From Stichopus chloronotus (Eukaryota > Echinodermata > Holothuroidea > Aspidochirotida > Stichopodidae): a DNA stretch of 64,000 nt. The position numbers and the translations under genes were made by a program. Location: assembly GCA_021234535.1 (NCBI GenBank), contig CM037829.1, positions 31,034,962 to 31,098,961 on the forward strand. Direction: 5' to 3'. The notes under the pieces are model-generated. The model was not told the origin of the DNA and did no database searches. It saw only the letters and a program-made list of their open reading frames with translations. Shown one piece after another: positions 14,511-51,937 of this stretch; within the stretch, counting starts at the first letter, position 1, and each line of letters opens with the position of its first letter.

Positions 14511-15174
14511 AGATAGAGACAGGACTGTACGTATGATCAGTGGTTCTCAAAATACTGTAACTGCGCCTCGATGTATGGCCAGTGGGACGTGATCTTTAAG
14601 GGTGATTTAAAGTGAGGCATTGGGGGAAATAAAATGGGCAGAATCGTCTCTTCAAGTGTAAAAATTGCTTAGCCTAGGCTTAAAAGTTAGATAGACAATT
14701 GAACCATCAATTGCAGATGTTTAGGAATTGCACTATTCCACTAAATTGTGCAGCAAGTACTGCTGTCACATTGGCATGCCCTAGACCTGGGGTACTTACA
14801 GTAAATTTCAAGAAAACTACTGTAGTGTAGGGCTACAATATCAGCCACATACTCATGCGTCGTTTTGCAACTGAAATAGCCCAGGCCTATCTAAATCTGG
14901 GCAGACTACAGTGAACTAGTAATAAGACCACGGTAAATTTTGGCACAATGAGGTTTTGAACTTTGGTATGAAGACATTTGGTCTGGGGGCGTTCTGACTG
15001 GTTAGCCTCGTGTTTTGACTGAATTAACCATTAGTTGTAAATGATTAGACAAAGCCTACCCTAAGCACTAATAACTTACCCTAGCCAAGGCCTAGTTAAC
15101 AACAGGCTAACGAACTCAGTCAAGGGCATGCTGTACTGTAGTAGGCCTGACTTAGCCTTCCTACCTGGAAATAA

Positions 15175-15400
15175 CTCGGCATCTGACATTCCATTGTCAG
15201 TTCCATACCCCAAAAATTGATCGACCAGGACGGAATCATTCATATTGACATCACTGAGGCTTCCATGGTTTTGAGAATGTGGGGACATCATTTTCTTCAC
15301 TTTCTGGGTGAAAGAGTCGGCTCCAGCAACATAAACCTTGTTCCTATGCAGACGCAGTGCACAGCTAGTACTTGACTGCTCGAGTGTGTTGAATAAGTCA
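15175..15400 (-). CDS. Possible first coding exon of an unknown minus-strand gene
   Basis: I do not recognise this protein. A minus-strand frame is open from about 15400. From the ATG pair at 15291-15286 it encodes an acidic, Ser/Asn/Asp-rich peptide (MMSPHSQNHGSLSDVNMNDS, then VLVDQFLGYGTDNGMSDAEL). It ends at TTTCCAG followed by a plausible GTAGGA donor at 15174. Low hydrophobicity and the acidic run would suit the N-terminus of a nuclear or regulatory protein, but that is inference. Continuation exons would lie below 15174 and I could not find them. A chance open frame remains possible. Confidence 0.3.
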
Positions 15401-16029
15401 AAGGTTCCTTACTTAGTTTCTAACGTAAATGTATAGCGCAGGCACACTGCAGTGCCAATAGATGTTACTGGACAAACGTTTTTTGTGGAATGTGGTTAAA
15501 CTGACTGAGAGAAAGGTAATGGACTTTATCCGAAATAGCAATGATTGCCGAGTTCTCATCAAAAAAGTTCTTTCAGTCGTCAAAGATAAATTCAAAACAC
15601 CCTTGAATCTCTACCGCCTACGGACAATCCGCAAGGAATACAACACACAGCCGCTCTCCACAGCCTAAGCCAGTCAAAGCTAAAGGACCGACACATGCAA
15701 AGTATAGCTTGCACTGACATAACAGGAAAGCGCAGCTGATTGTAATTTAATTGTACGGTAAATTTGTAAAGATCATGGTGCTAAGGTCACACTCAGGAGT
15801 GTGTGTGTGGGATTTTGGTAAACATTCAATGCAGACTGTTAATTCAGCCGTTTATTTGATCCCCATTTTTCTCATCTTTTTCTATCCGTAAAATTCAGTA
15901 CCCGCCACGGGGTAGCTTCAGTCAATCAGTATCTTGAGTCGATCACTCAACCACTAGCGTACACAGGAGGGGGGCATTGGGCCATGGCCCCCCTCACATT
16001 CCCCATTTTTTTTAAATACTGCATATCTT
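15401..16029. other. Gap with possible promoter of the minus-strand exon
   Basis: The 68-codon plus-strand frame at 15462-15668 has no recognised homology and overlaps a similar minus-strand frame. From about 15950 the sequence becomes transposon-like (GCGTACACAGGAGGGGGG, a word common at element ends). Confidence 0.3.
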
Positions 16030-16500
16030 GCTGAAAATATCAGAAATAAGGCTGGGTTCATGCAGCTGAAAAAACTTGGGAAGGGCTATTTCCGGCCATC
16101 TCGGGGGTTTGTAAAACCCAAAATTTTCTTGTACGCTCCGCGCCAAACGATGGTGACGCTCCGCTTAGATAGTCTTCACAAGTTTGCACCCCCTCCCCTT
16201 GGAAGGTCTTTTAAGGTCTTCTTAAATGCTCCAGATTGCAGGAGATCTGCAGATTTCACAATTCCCGGGGAAAAGCATGCCCCTCGACCCCCTAGCAAAA
16301 ACTTTCTTGTACGCTCCGCACCAACCGATCGTGGCGCTACGCTCGGATCTTTCAATTGCAGTAATTCCGGCAGAGGCTACGGCCTCCCCCTCCACAAATT
16401 CCTGGGTACGCCACTGCACTCAACCCCCACTCCCAGATGTCGGTATAGCCAGACTAACCATTTTGGGGGAGGGGCACATCAATGTTGGAGTTTTGCCCCC
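16030..16500 (+). repeat. Dispersed repeat R1, two tandem copies
   Basis: Two copies of a repeat whose core reads CTTGTACGCTCCGC, then CCAA, then CGATGGTGGCGCTCCGCTT: near 16125-16175 and 16305-16350. It is preceded by TTTCCGGCCATC and a GGGGGTTTTGTAAAGCC-like stretch and followed by a C-rich run. Four more copies lie at 18930, 20850, 24520 and 25070 (minus). The long frames 16060-16584 and 16226-16738 are read through these repeats and are not genes. Family unknown; MITE- or SINE-like size. Confidence 0.7.
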
Positions 16501-18929
16501 CTGGGGGAGGGGTCTATATCAAGGGGTGTCACCTTTGAAAACTTTTTCGCTTATATCAAGAATTCTACATGCAACAGGGTGTGAGATTTTCGTTTTTCTT
16601 CCTGTAGCCTACATGTATTCCAAAAAGCAGGATCCTTTATTGAAGAAAATATATATATCTGGGGGGGGGGGGGGGTGTGCCTCCGTGGCTAAGTGCCTGC
16701 CCTCCCATCCTAAAGAAGTACTACAATTTCCCCAGTGACCGTACGCGTGACGTTATTCCAAAGTACTGCCTGTATCGTACTTACTTCAAACAACAACAAC
16801 AACAAAAACAAGTAGTTTGCTGGTTATTTTTCATTTTCAAGCCAAAATGTCACTCACAGCCAATTTTTCAAGTTTCAGCATTACCAGAGGCTGCATTGGA
16901 CTCTCCTTTAAATTTCCCAAGACTTATTTTTTTTTTTTTTCACTCTGGGGATAACCCTATCTGAGACCACGCCATAGGATATCACGATTCTACTGGATTA
17001 ATCAGTTTCGGAAAGGGCATAGAAATTAAGAAAAGATCAATTTTCATGAAAATTAAAAAGAAAAGAAAACCATGCGTTCATGCATCTTCGAAACAGGCCT
17101 GAGTAAGAATGTAAGAATTTTTCCAACAGTTGAAAACATTATCTGGATCAATGAAGCCAGTCTAACTTATTCAATTATTTTACAGTTCTGGATTCTCAAA
17201 CTTTGCGATTAATTTTTTTTTATTATTTTTGTAGGAGGGGGGTTAAAGGCTGCGCAGTATTATCCACATTCAGGCGGCTCATTAAAAAAAATTAACACGT
17301 TGGCTTTGAAGAGCCTGCACAAATGACGGTTCTGGTCATGGAATCATCATCACATCATATATGCTCAAACTCCACTTGAGTTCAACTATTAGAGTACATG
17401 TGACATGAAAAAACGGATTCTGAGGCCTATTGACAGAATTTATCATTTCAGAGAGTTGAGAAAAGTCACAATTTTCATGAAAATCCATCAAATATTGATC
17501 ATTGATAAACAAGTTTCTCTTTTACAATTGCATCATTAATAAACACAAGCCATATATGCAAATTGTGATGTCCACGGAGGGACTCACCTGATATGCCTTA
17601 TGTTATCCTTTGTTTATTTATCCTCTTTGAGAAAAACAGGGGATTTACATGCCCTGAGGGTTTTATTTTGGATTTTATTTTTCTAGATGCCTGTCACTTG
17701 GTCTTGAAGACTACACCCTCATCTAGGACATGTGATCGGCACGTATATGGGGGGGGGGGGGAGCCTAGGAAAAGAGCAAGTCCCCCTCCCTCCCCCAGTT
17801 TTAAGGGACGCGATAGTGGGACAGGAACGCTGAATGTATCTTTTCATATGGAAAATTGGACATTTCACAACAAAAGTTAAAGCATGAGGGAAAGTCGATA
17901 GAAAATTAGGAAACTGAACTGAAAGATGGTATCAGGTTTCCGGAGTTTCCACGTTGTCTATAAGCTACTTCATTTCATTAATTGGTTTTCTGCAGCAATG
18001 TTGAGGAGTGAATATACGATACCAGAACAAGTGAAAGAGAACAAGAAAAACAAATGTGTTAAGGAAGGAAATGCTCTTAAGAAACCATCATCGGCTTAAA
18101 GACAAGAACATTCCCCAAAAAGAATATGAAGAGAGAAAAAAATAGAAAAGAAAAACAAAGACAAAAAAAAACCCTTCCGAACTCACCACCAAAGACCAAG
18201 CACCCATCCACCAATCCACGACAATTAGTAAAAACTTAGAAAGATGAGTATAAGCTTCTCTTAAGAAAAACTATAAAAGGTTTAGACCGACAATTTAGAG
18301 ACAACATATTCCAGACAAGACTTGACCGATATTTGAGGCTCGATCCTTTTATTATAATTTAGATGGACTTTACAGGATGGGGTTTGACAGATTGTCTTCA
18401 AGTGTATAATGCGGATGTACATGACTGTTAACTGTAAGGAAGAAAAATAACTTGGTGGTAATTTATTCAAATAAGAACAACAATGTTAAATATTGCTAAG
18501 ATCAGAGTAATGGTTTCATTAAAATCACGACCGTTAAAATTTGCAACCAGGTCATGTCAGTTATATGTCACTCACAATTAATTAGTATATTATACCTGAA
18601 ATGTTTATGCAACGGCTGCTCATCTTTTGCTGAGTCATCAGTTTTAGCCACCCACTGGTCGAATGCTGTACAGCATTGGCAGCAGAACCGGAGGAACCAG
18701 TTTTTTTTTTTTTTTTTGGGGGGGGGGGAGGAACTTTGGGACTTAGAATCATCTAAATGAAACAGGTCGGATGAGCTAAAGGTATTGTCAGTCATCATTC
18801 CCCACCCCCATATTTTTCCAATTGTCGCAAGGATAAAGGGAAAAGCTGCATGAATAAATCATTATGGTTCTTGTATTATTTTCAAACCTATCTGAAGTGT
18901 ATTATTTTCATAGAATGGATTTCTAATTA
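16501..18929. other. Gap with homopolymer runs
   Basis: No gene supported. It contains G runs at about 16662-16675, 17750-17761 and 18719-18728 and T runs at 16928-16940 and 18700-18717. The words GTGTGCCTCCGTGGCTAAGTG near 16673 vaguely recall a tRNA-type A box, but no B box or cloverleaf is visible. Confidence 0.35.
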
Positions 18930-19110
18930 TCAATTGAGAAATTTGCAGGCAAGATATCTCTGTTTCAAGGATGGATACGTACAGCAGCCAAGAACGCCCT
19001 GGAAGTGACATTCAAGGCCCTCCGGGTGGGGGTGGGTTGTAAAGCCAAAAAATTTCCAACCGATTGTGGCGTTCCTCTTAGAGTAATAGTCCTCCAGGCA
19101 CCCAGCCAGT
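18930..19110 (+). repeat. Dispersed repeat R1 copy
   Basis: It shares AATTGAGAAATTTGCAG, CGCCCTGGAAGTG, TGTAAAGCCAAAA and CCAACCGATTGTGGCGTTCC with the copies at 24520 and 16030. The C/G-rich tail typical of the family is displaced here. The minus-strand frame 18965-19342 crosses it and is not a gene. Confidence 0.6.
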
Positions 19111-20039
19111 CTCTCCCCATACTTATTGCGTCTGCTATACAATATGCAGTTCTTTGACTTGACGCAATTTCAAAGACAGGAAATTCTCCCCACCCAAGCA
19201 CAGCGAGCTTCCTAATTTCATCAGCGCTCAGTTTCGAGCTGCATGGGAGGTGTACAACAAATGGTTCTCGTTTACATTTGAAGTAACTTAAGGGGGGGGG
19301 GGAGTGATTAATGTAGCTTAATGATATATAACATTCATCCATCTCATTCCATCAATTTGCTCTAACTTGTAGACGTCTTTTGCCGAGATTCCGGCAAGTA
19401 TGTGGGACGATTCGGCCTTGTCCTTGCCGCCAAGTAAAGTGGACTAGGGGAGACCGTGCGCCTATGATCATTGGTGTTTTTTTTTTTTTGTCTTTTTTTT
19501 TTGCAGGGCAGTGGATGTTAAAAAACAGAAATATTTGTCTTTCCATCTTTTGGCTTTTTCGAATTTTCTTTTCTCTACTTCATATAAGAGTAGGGACAGG
19601 GGGACAGGGGTGGGATCGCTCCCTACTTTTATACTTAAATATGTTTTTGCCACACTTTTTAACACTACTAAATGAAAATTAAACTGTGATCCGAGTATGA
19701 AGAGGGTATTTTGCCAACCACAGTGGCTAAGAATTTAATTCGTTGTATACCACCATTACGACTATCATAAATGTTTTAAAAAAAAGCCTGTTAGGCTAAA
19801 TCTAAATCAACAAGAATTCAAACAATTCCCAATAGCCCAGAGTTTTCTTATGAACAAAACCTTGCAACCTAACTGTGATCCGACAGAAGTACCACTCATG
19901 ATAGGGGAAAAATTGAATTTATGTTTTTGAATCATGATACTTCGGAGAAACTCTTGTGTCAAACAGCGTTCAGAGAAGTCGCGACCGGGGAGTGTGGGGA
20001 TGTCTTCTCCCCCCCCCCCCCCTCCAAAAAAAAAAATCT
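19111..20039. other. Gap with homopolymer runs
   Basis: No gene recognised. Runs of G (19291-19302), T (19477-19502) and C (20010-20021) are present, and open frames through them are low-complexity. Confidence 0.35.
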
Positions 20040-20510
20040 GTTGGCGCGACGATAGTCGGAAAATCTGAAATACCAGTTGGAATTTTGCACGTCTCAGTCT
20101 AGCTCATTTTTTGACATAGAAAATTCCCAACTAATGCTCCAGATTGTGTCTAAGGTTACCTGGAAATCGAAAATCTGACATCACTTGGGATTTCTATATC
20201 ATATTGCAGAAGAGTTGATAGTCGGAAAATCTAGAAACACCAGTTGAAGTCTTTCATATCTCAGTCTAGCACATTTTATAACTTCAAAAGATGCCAAATA
20301 TTGTACCACATCGTGGTTAAGGTTATCTAGTAATTGAAAAAATTCTCAGTAATGCCACGCAGAATTCTTCATATCTCAGCTATAGGTGCAACAATAGTCG
20401 GAAAATCTGAAATACCAACTGGAATTTTTCATATCTCAGTGTAGCACAATTTATGGCTTCAAAAGACGCCAAATATTGCACTAGATTACATCATACGGTT
20501 ACCTAGCCTC
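20040..20510 (+). repeat. Tandem/dispersed repeat R3
   Basis: About three diverged units share ATAGTCGGAAAATCTGAAA, TACCAGTTGGAATTTT, CATATCTCAGTCTAGCACA, AAAGATGCCAAATATTG and GGTTACCTGG. The reverse complement of the same family occurs at 49215-49560. No coding sequence. It may be the internal tandem array of a non-autonomous element. Confidence 0.65.
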
Positions 20511-20849
20511 TCAAAAGGGGATGAGGGACACTATCAAAATACTTTATTGCATAACATTTTTTTCTTATCAAGCTGGCTATTACTTAAACTACTTATGTCA
20601 CAAACATGATTCGGGGAAAAAATTCACCCCCCCAAAAAAAAAAATTCTTGGCACCGATGTGCCAATGTCATCAAACAAAAAAGCGTTTTCAGACACTGTT
20701 TTTCAAACACAGTGTTTCAAAACACGTTTTCAGGTACTCAAAAGAAAAAATACAAGAAGAGTATGCGTAATTCATTGCGCTTCTTGTATCACCTCAAGAA
20801 AGAAAAAAATTATATGTACAACCACTTGTTTTAGATTGATTTTCCTTTT

Positions 20850-21040
20850 CACAGATGAGGGGAGGAATTGCCTACATGATATCCATATTTCAAGGCTGGG
20901 TAGGCCTACATTCACACCCACTAAGTGCATTTTCCTGCCATCAGGGGGTTTTGAAAGCCAAACTTCTCTTGTACGCTCCAATCAATGTGGCGCTCCACTT
21001 GAATAGCTCTGCAGTTATTCAAACTCCCCCCCCCCCCCTA
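20850..21040 (+). repeat. Dispersed repeat R1 copy
   Basis: It carries TTTCAAGGCTGG, the GGGGGTTTTGAAAGCC stretch, CTTGTACGCTCC, TGGCGCTCCACTTGAATAG and a C run (21026-21038), in the same order as the other R1 copies. Confidence 0.6.
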
Positions 21041-21529
21041 ATTATTCTTTTGTTTGTTTCGCCGATTTGTTTGTTTCACCCGGATAATGCCATTTCGTAA
21101 AGACCGAATCCATTTAATTCTTCACCCCTTCTGAGAAAGTTCAGGCTAGTGTGTGAAACTATCGCAGTGGGTTTTCACATAGTTGAAAAAAAAAACTCCC
21201 AGCCAGTTTTTATTTTTTACCTTCCCCCTCATTCCTAAAGATGTGACCCTAGCTGCGGTCCTGATGTCAACAAGTTTCTAACACGACTGACAAGATCATA
21301 TAACAAACATTTTCAGTTGCCATCATTACTTTTTTACGGCAGTTTCATAATGTCATTATTTCAACATGAGGCCAACATTTTCTGCAAAGAATCTTAGACA
21401 AAATCCTCTTCATCCACATTTCATCCTCCTTCAGGGTATCGATCAGGCTAATAAACTCAGTCATGTTGGAAGAAAGGTGGGGGAGGTATGATCACCCCTG
21501 CCCAAGTGTTTGCCAAATGATCCGAGAAA

Positions 21530-21910
21530 ATGAAAGAGGACGCGCATTTCATTAAAAATCTTGTGTCATCTCACCTCATTCGATATGTATTAACTTTTTA
21601 CATAAATGTTGATTTGTTTACAGCCTTATTGATTGAGAAATCGGCATTTCATGAGTTCCTCACACGTAGACATATCATTTTGAAGCATAAATGTATAACC
21701 GATGAAGCTTACCTTAATGCCGGGAACTATTTGGAAATTAGGGAAAATGAGCAAATGATCGCTTTGTGTACAGAACTTTTCGATATGCATAACCCCCATG
21801 GTATTCAACTAAAACTAGGTTTTTCAGAAGGTACCTTATTGTATACATTGAGATGGGTTGGTATCCCTGTTATTACCGATTGGGAGGTGGGGGGGGGGGG
21901 GGGGGAGTGA
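21530..21910 (+). CDS. Unrecognised 126-codon open frame
   Basis: This is the longest plus-strand frame between the R1 copies. It encodes a mixed peptide (for example AFHEFLTRRHIILKHKCITD) that ends in a glycine run from a G-homopolymer at 21888-21906. I recognise no family and see no splice sites that would place it in a gene. It could be a decayed transposon protein fragment or chance. Reading through the G run argues against a real C-terminus. Confidence 0.15.
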   Translation: MKEDAHFIKNLVSSHLIRYVLTFYINVDLFTALLIEKSAFHEFLTRRHIILKHKCITDEAYLNAGNYLEIRENEQMIALCTELFDMHNPHGIQLKLGFSEGTLLYTLRWVGIPVITDWEVGGGGGE

Positions 21911-22149
21911 GGGGGTGCCTTAATGTGTGTGTGTGCGAACTTGAACGTGCTTGTGTGCGTGTTTACCCGAACACACGGTGACCTACAAAATTTAGGAAGG
22001 CAGTGGGGGTACTGCAGATCATTGAAATTTTGTGAGAGGAACAGGGGAAGAGATGGTGAAGAATAAGTGCCCCCCCCCAAAAAAAAAAAAAGTAGAGATA
22101 AGTCGGTTGTGATAAAAAAGTCTTGAGTGAAGCTAAGGCAATTGTCGTC

Positions 22150-46921
<24,772 letters not shown>

Positions 46922-48804
46922 GAACATGGAGCTTTTTTTTTTTTTTTTTTTTTTTTGAGAACAGCGTTTGTTCATGGATGTGTCCCACCTTATGGTGTAT
47001 CAGACTTCTTATCTTACATTGCATCAGCATCAGAACTAGTTTTTTAACTAGTGCTACAGTCGCAAATACCAGTTCGTGATTAGTGACTGCCAGAAAGGTT
47101 GGAGGACAGTCACAAGCACCAGCTTGTAGTGACTACTTGAAATGTTGGAGCATAGTCACCAACACCAGATGCGACAAGTGCTTGAAAGGTTTGAGGACAG
47201 TCACAAACACTGCTTGATAAGGTTGATAGAAGGAGACCTTGGACTGCATTATTTGAAAGGTTGTTTCTTTTCTTCTCTGAACCACCCCATCTATTCATCA
47301 AGAGATTCAATGCTTTTGCCAGATAAAGTGCTGTTGAGAACTGGTGTGGCGTCATTCAAGACAGAAGACTGGGAATAATGGTGGAGTGGGTTGAGGTTGC
47401 GAGAGACTGTTGTTTGTGGTCCAGATTTTTCGTTTTTGCTGATCTCAACATCAAATATACATAGAGTGTACTGATGATTAACATCATATTGCCAGCATTG
47501 TATACACATATCTGTAATCACTTCATTTGCACTGTTTTGTCTAATTTGAAATGTAATGTTTAGAGGTTCCCCTGCAAGGAAAGGAAGGGTAAATGCAGAC
47601 CTGACAACTCCCCCCCCCCTTCTTTGCTGAGAGGCTCCCAGAAAATAGTTCAATCACACCTGCAGGTAATATGCTTCCAGTTCTAGAAAATATGGTTTCA
47701 ACATTTTTGTACCCAATAGACAATAAGAAACAAAAGTATTTGCCAATATTTGCAGCTGTAACTGCATGCACACAATGTATTTTATTAGTTGTACTGTTAC
47801 ATGAAGTTAAATTTCATGAGTAGAGTATTAGTAAACTGGCATCTGTTGGTCGTCTATGCACTTTCCTTCAACGCCCCCTCCTGTTAGACCTACCCCAGGA
47901 CAGCGATCACTACATTCCAGGCTTCTCCTACCATACACTCTTCTTGAAATATTGGAAGGTTTGTAATTGCTTCCCACATTTTCTCTGTGTCATTGATATT
48001 GAAATGAAATCAGTGGCAATATTCATGTTCATTACTATCCTTTTATCATCTGCACCTTCCTCCTCGGCATTCTTACCCACACATGCTCCTCTATTAAAGT
48101 AAGTGGTGATTCATACTAGGCTAGAAGTAGATAGCCAGCCAAAATCAAACAACTTCTCCCTCTCCCCCCCCCCAACATTCCCTGCCAAGGGTTGAAAGCA
48201 ACTGTTTACTTCACAGAACAATCGTATCAGTGAGCAGAGGGTTACATATTTATTAGTTTCTAGTCAATACCAGTTTTACAAGCATCACTTGCAAATGTTG
48301 TAGAGAAACAGCACTACAGGGAGAAGGAACTCATGGTGAATACATTCCAGGTAAAGCTATTCAAACTACTGAGAAATTTTTACTGGGGTCAGGAATATGT
48401 GACACATTGGGGATTATTATCTTCTGTATTGAGTGTCAACCACTTCAAACATGCTCTTTGCATTTTCTGCTGTTATGTCCCCCCTCCTGCCAAAATTCTT
48501 TACCAAACATTACTGGCAGCACATTTTGGTCCCTAGTTCCAGTGTTCCTGTGAGGAGGGGAGGAGGAGACTTCTTCACAAAGATGGAGATGTTTGGGATT
48601 GTGTTGATCGTCTCAGCCTGTAAAGGGTGTTTGTGATATAGTTTTGAAATATTTGTTATTGTCATATAGTGCAGCAGTCACAACTATTTTGTCCTGTGTT
48701 TGGTTGTCAAGCATAATCAATGAAGAGATACAGTGAACCTGACCATGAAATAGAAAATATTACAAATCATCATGAACAGTGTGTATTAATATTGGTGTAA
48801 TAAA
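46922..48804 (+). other. WDR13: Probable WDR13 3' UTR
   Basis: It begins after the TGA and contains a T run of about 26 nt (46932-46956). About three units of a 50 bp tandem repeat follow (47050-47220; GGACAGTCACAAGCACCAG type). The open frames 47110-47653 overlap on both strands and look non-coding. The first good polyadenylation signal is AATAAA at 48799-48804. Whether the transcript really runs that far is inference. Confidence 0.45.
48799..48804 (+). promoter_or_regulatory. Candidate polyadenylation signal of WDR13
   Basis: AATAAA in AT-rich context (GTGTAATAAAGTTACATATA), 1.88 kb after the stop codon, with a GT/T-rich stretch following. Use is unproven. Confidence 0.4.
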
Positions 48805-49214
48805 GTTACATATATGTATTCAATAACTTGTAATTTTTGCAAGTTTGTAAATAGATGACAAATTTGACAGAAATGCTGTTCAGTTTGTTGTTTGTCTTAA
48901 TCCCATTTTCCCAAGTTTCCCGAGTTTTACAGTTACTGTACCTCAAAAAAAAAAAGAAGAGACCTAATATTCCTGCACCCTTCTCCTCTCCTTTCGTTTA
49001 CCTATTCTACTCACGTCTCCCACTCTTGTATAACCCAACCCCTGAACCTCTCTTCCGTTCTTTTCCTACTTTGTGCGCATGGGTGTCATATCAACATACG
49101 TCCTGTGAACAAAACAAGAGACGGACAGACTGTATGGTGACGTGAAACGTCTGGTAACAAACTTGAGCTGGGTGTTTTGATCTCATTTTGTGGGGAGGGG
49201 GGGGGGAGATTATC

Positions 49215-49560
49215 ATTTGGCATTTCACATTTCCCGACTACCGTCGTGCCTGACTAAAATATGAGAAATTCAAACTGGTCTTTTAGATTTATTGAGAAAG
49301 TTTTCAATTACCAGGTAACCTTAAACTGTTGAATGCAGTCTGGTGCAATATTTGGCATCTTTATGTGTCATAAAATGTGCTAGAGAAAAATATGAAAAAT
49401 TCAAATGGTATTTCAGATTTATTGAGAAATTTTTCATAACCTTATACACAATCTGGTGCAATATTTGGCATCTTTTTATACCATACACTGCGCTAGACTG
49501 ACATGTGAAAACTTTTAACTGGTATTCAGATTTTCCGGCTATATTCGCTCTCACAACTGA
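49215..49560 (-). repeat. Repeat R3, about 2.5 units, reverse orientation
   Basis: On the minus strand it reads AAAGATGCCAAATATTGCACCAG, AAGGTTACCTGG, CTCATATTTTAGTC and TAGTCGGGAAATGTGAAAT, which matches the array at 20040-20510. The unit is about 125 bp here. A G run (49193-49207) lies just outside. Confidence 0.65.
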
Positions 49561-50799
49561 ACTGAACTCTAAATTGACTGGATTTGCGGAAAAGGCTCGT
49601 TGATATTAAGCCAGCGGAAACTAGGCTTTTGGGTGAATTGGTGACACTGGTGTGTATGGAAAGCCAAGAGGTCAAAGAGAATCGGTAGAGGTGTGCGTTT
49701 AGGCGTAGCAACATATATGATGTAGTAGATGTAAAATGAAGATGTTAACTGAAGTAGGGATACTACATCGCGACACTGCATATGTGTTTTTCTTTTAAAC
49801 GTCCCAAAGCCTATTTGGTGAAGCAGAATGGGAGAATTCCACTTCCGGTGACTTCAGAGATTCTATCGCAGCCAGTTGCGCCACGCTGGGGCAGTAGAGC
49901 GGATCTAAAATGGTGGTGGTTAAAGGGGTGGTGGTTAAAGGGGTGGTGATTAAAGGACTGCTTCACAATTTGCACAAACAAATGATACGATATGACTTTT
50001 CAACAATTCCTTACCAAACTTTGGGGTCTGTGTTCGTTGGCAAGATGGTTAACGAGCGAACGGGATGAACGTGATTGTAAATATTGTAGATATAAGTAAT
50101 CCAGATTACTACAATTTTCTCATAGATTGACATTGGGCCCGTCACGGAGTGAGAGAGTCATATGGGGTGGCTGACAGGCGCCAGGTCATCCCCGGGAATT
50201 CCTGAAGATTCAGTTCAAATCTAGAATCAAACTATAGCAATATATTTCCTCCAGTTCACCCTACAAAAGCACAGATCGGTCAATTCTGTCATATTACCAC
50301 ACAGACCAGTTAATGCTTCCCCCTCCACTGAAGGTATTAAGACAATACGCAAATTCAAATAACAAAACCAGATTAAGTCATTTACCAATTAAACTAATTG
50401 TAATTGTAGATGGTCTGAGTTTGAAGAACTGTCTGCTTACCAATTTCATTTTCTCCTATGTTAATTTTTCTGAATGCAAATATTCATTATTGACTCAGTA
50501 AAAGTAAGAATATTTGCTACATGTAGGAATCATTGTGACAACTTCGTGACGAATTATATTGCAATTATGTACCCATTTCCTTACTTATGTGAACGAACAC
50601 GTTAGCAAGAAAGAATGGACATTTTTAGCTCGTTATTGGTTAATAATTTATTTCTTCAAGTACATAAAGGATATAACTTACTTTACCCTTTTTGGCCTTA
50701 ACAATTTAAAAAAAAACTGTTGAATGAAAGGTAATTAGAAAGATGCACTCACAAGCATCAGAGAGAAACTCTACGTTTAGAAAGGGTTGAAAGAAAACA
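49561..50799. other. Gap with no recognised gene
   Basis: It contains a short triplicated word GTGGTGGTTAAAGGG (49910-49955). No exon or named element is visible. Confidence 0.4.
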
Positions 50800-51285
50800 T
50801 GGCACAGCAGAGAGAGAGAGAGTAGCGTAGAGAAAGCAGAGTATCGTAGAGTAGCATTAAGTAGAGATGTGTAGGAAAGTATAGAGATATTGTAGAGGAA
50901 GTAGAGAGGTGTGGAGAAGTTTGGACAATGGTAGAGAAGTGCAAAAAAGTGTCGAGAAGCGTAGAGAATATCGAGAAGTGTAGAGTAGTAAAGTGAAGAG
51001 AAGTGCAAAGTAGAAAAGTGTAGAGTCGAGAAGTGTAGAGTGAGAAACATAGAGTAGAGAAGTGTAGAAACGGGTAGGACATAATAAGGTAAAGTAGTGA
51101 AGTGTAGATTAGCGTAGAGTATAGGAGCATAGAAAAACGTAGGTAAGCGTAGAGTAGACAAGCGAAGAGTAGAAAAGCATAGAATAGGGATGAGTAGGAT
51201 AGGGTAGAGTAAGGTAGGGTAGAGTAAAGTGAGTGGAGTATGGTGGCTGTAATGGGGTGGGTAGGGTTGGTAGAGTTGGAAGTCT
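50800..51285. repeat. Purine-rich GTAGAG/GAAGTGTAGA degenerate tandem array
   Basis: Nearly 500 bp of short purine-rich units (AGAGTAGAGAAGTGTAGA and variants), almost without C. The 151-codon minus-strand frame across it (50706-51161) is the translation of this repeat and not a protein. Confidence 0.85.
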
Positions 51286-51937
51286 TATGAGCAGTATGAA
51301 CGTAAAAAGTATGTGGGCTACTTTTCGTAATTGTGATTTCATGTAAACTATTTTTTATTTTAAAATTGAGTTAGGAGTTTCTTCTTTCCAAATCACAATT
51401 CTTGAGTATTGTTTTAATCCCCTGTACTCGTTTTTACACAGGTCAACCCAAAGCACTACCAACAATCATCCATTATCTGTTATCAATACAACACACCTAC
51501 GAGGGACGAATACATCGTGGAGTCATCATTAGCTAAAAGAAAGTGAAATTAAATGTTTAAACTATTAGATACTTTTTATGAATCATTATCTTGCAATTAC
51601 TTCTGCATAAACGACTCCGCAGGCTCATGTTTCAATGTTGCCATTCATTTTGTTTAAATGGTAACCTTTCCACTTTCACTGTGTTCGTCATTTCTGGAAT
51701 CGAAGAATTGTTTTTATGTAAGCCTTGCGATACATGAAAGTGACGTATTGTTGCAAAGATGATCTACTATCATGGTTTAACAAAGAATGAAAAGGTTGTT
51801 TAACAAGTTGTTTGTGTGTAGAACTGCAATTCCAAAATGACTTTTCAAAATCATTTTCACTTTTCTTTTTACAAAGTGATTGCGTGTGTGGACCCAAAGT
51901 AAAGGCATTATAATTCCATTTTAAAGGTCTCTTTTAA

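Noticed and set aside
16060..16738. Overlapping plus-strand frames of 174 and 170 codons
   Set aside because: They are read through two copies of dispersed repeat R1 and a G homopolymer. The peptides repeat LYAPR/LRSD-type stretches in different frames.
16670..16745. tRNA gene or tRNA-derived SINE
   Set aside because: A weak A-box-like word is present but no B box, anticodon stem or cloverleaf could be drawn.
47110..47771. Overlapping frames after the WDR13 stop codon
   Set aside because: They lie in the probable 3' UTR over tandem repeats, with frames on both strands and no domain.
50706..51161. 151-codon minus-strand frame rich in Leu, Tyr, Ser and Thr
   Set aside because: Direct translation of the GTAGAG purine-rich array.
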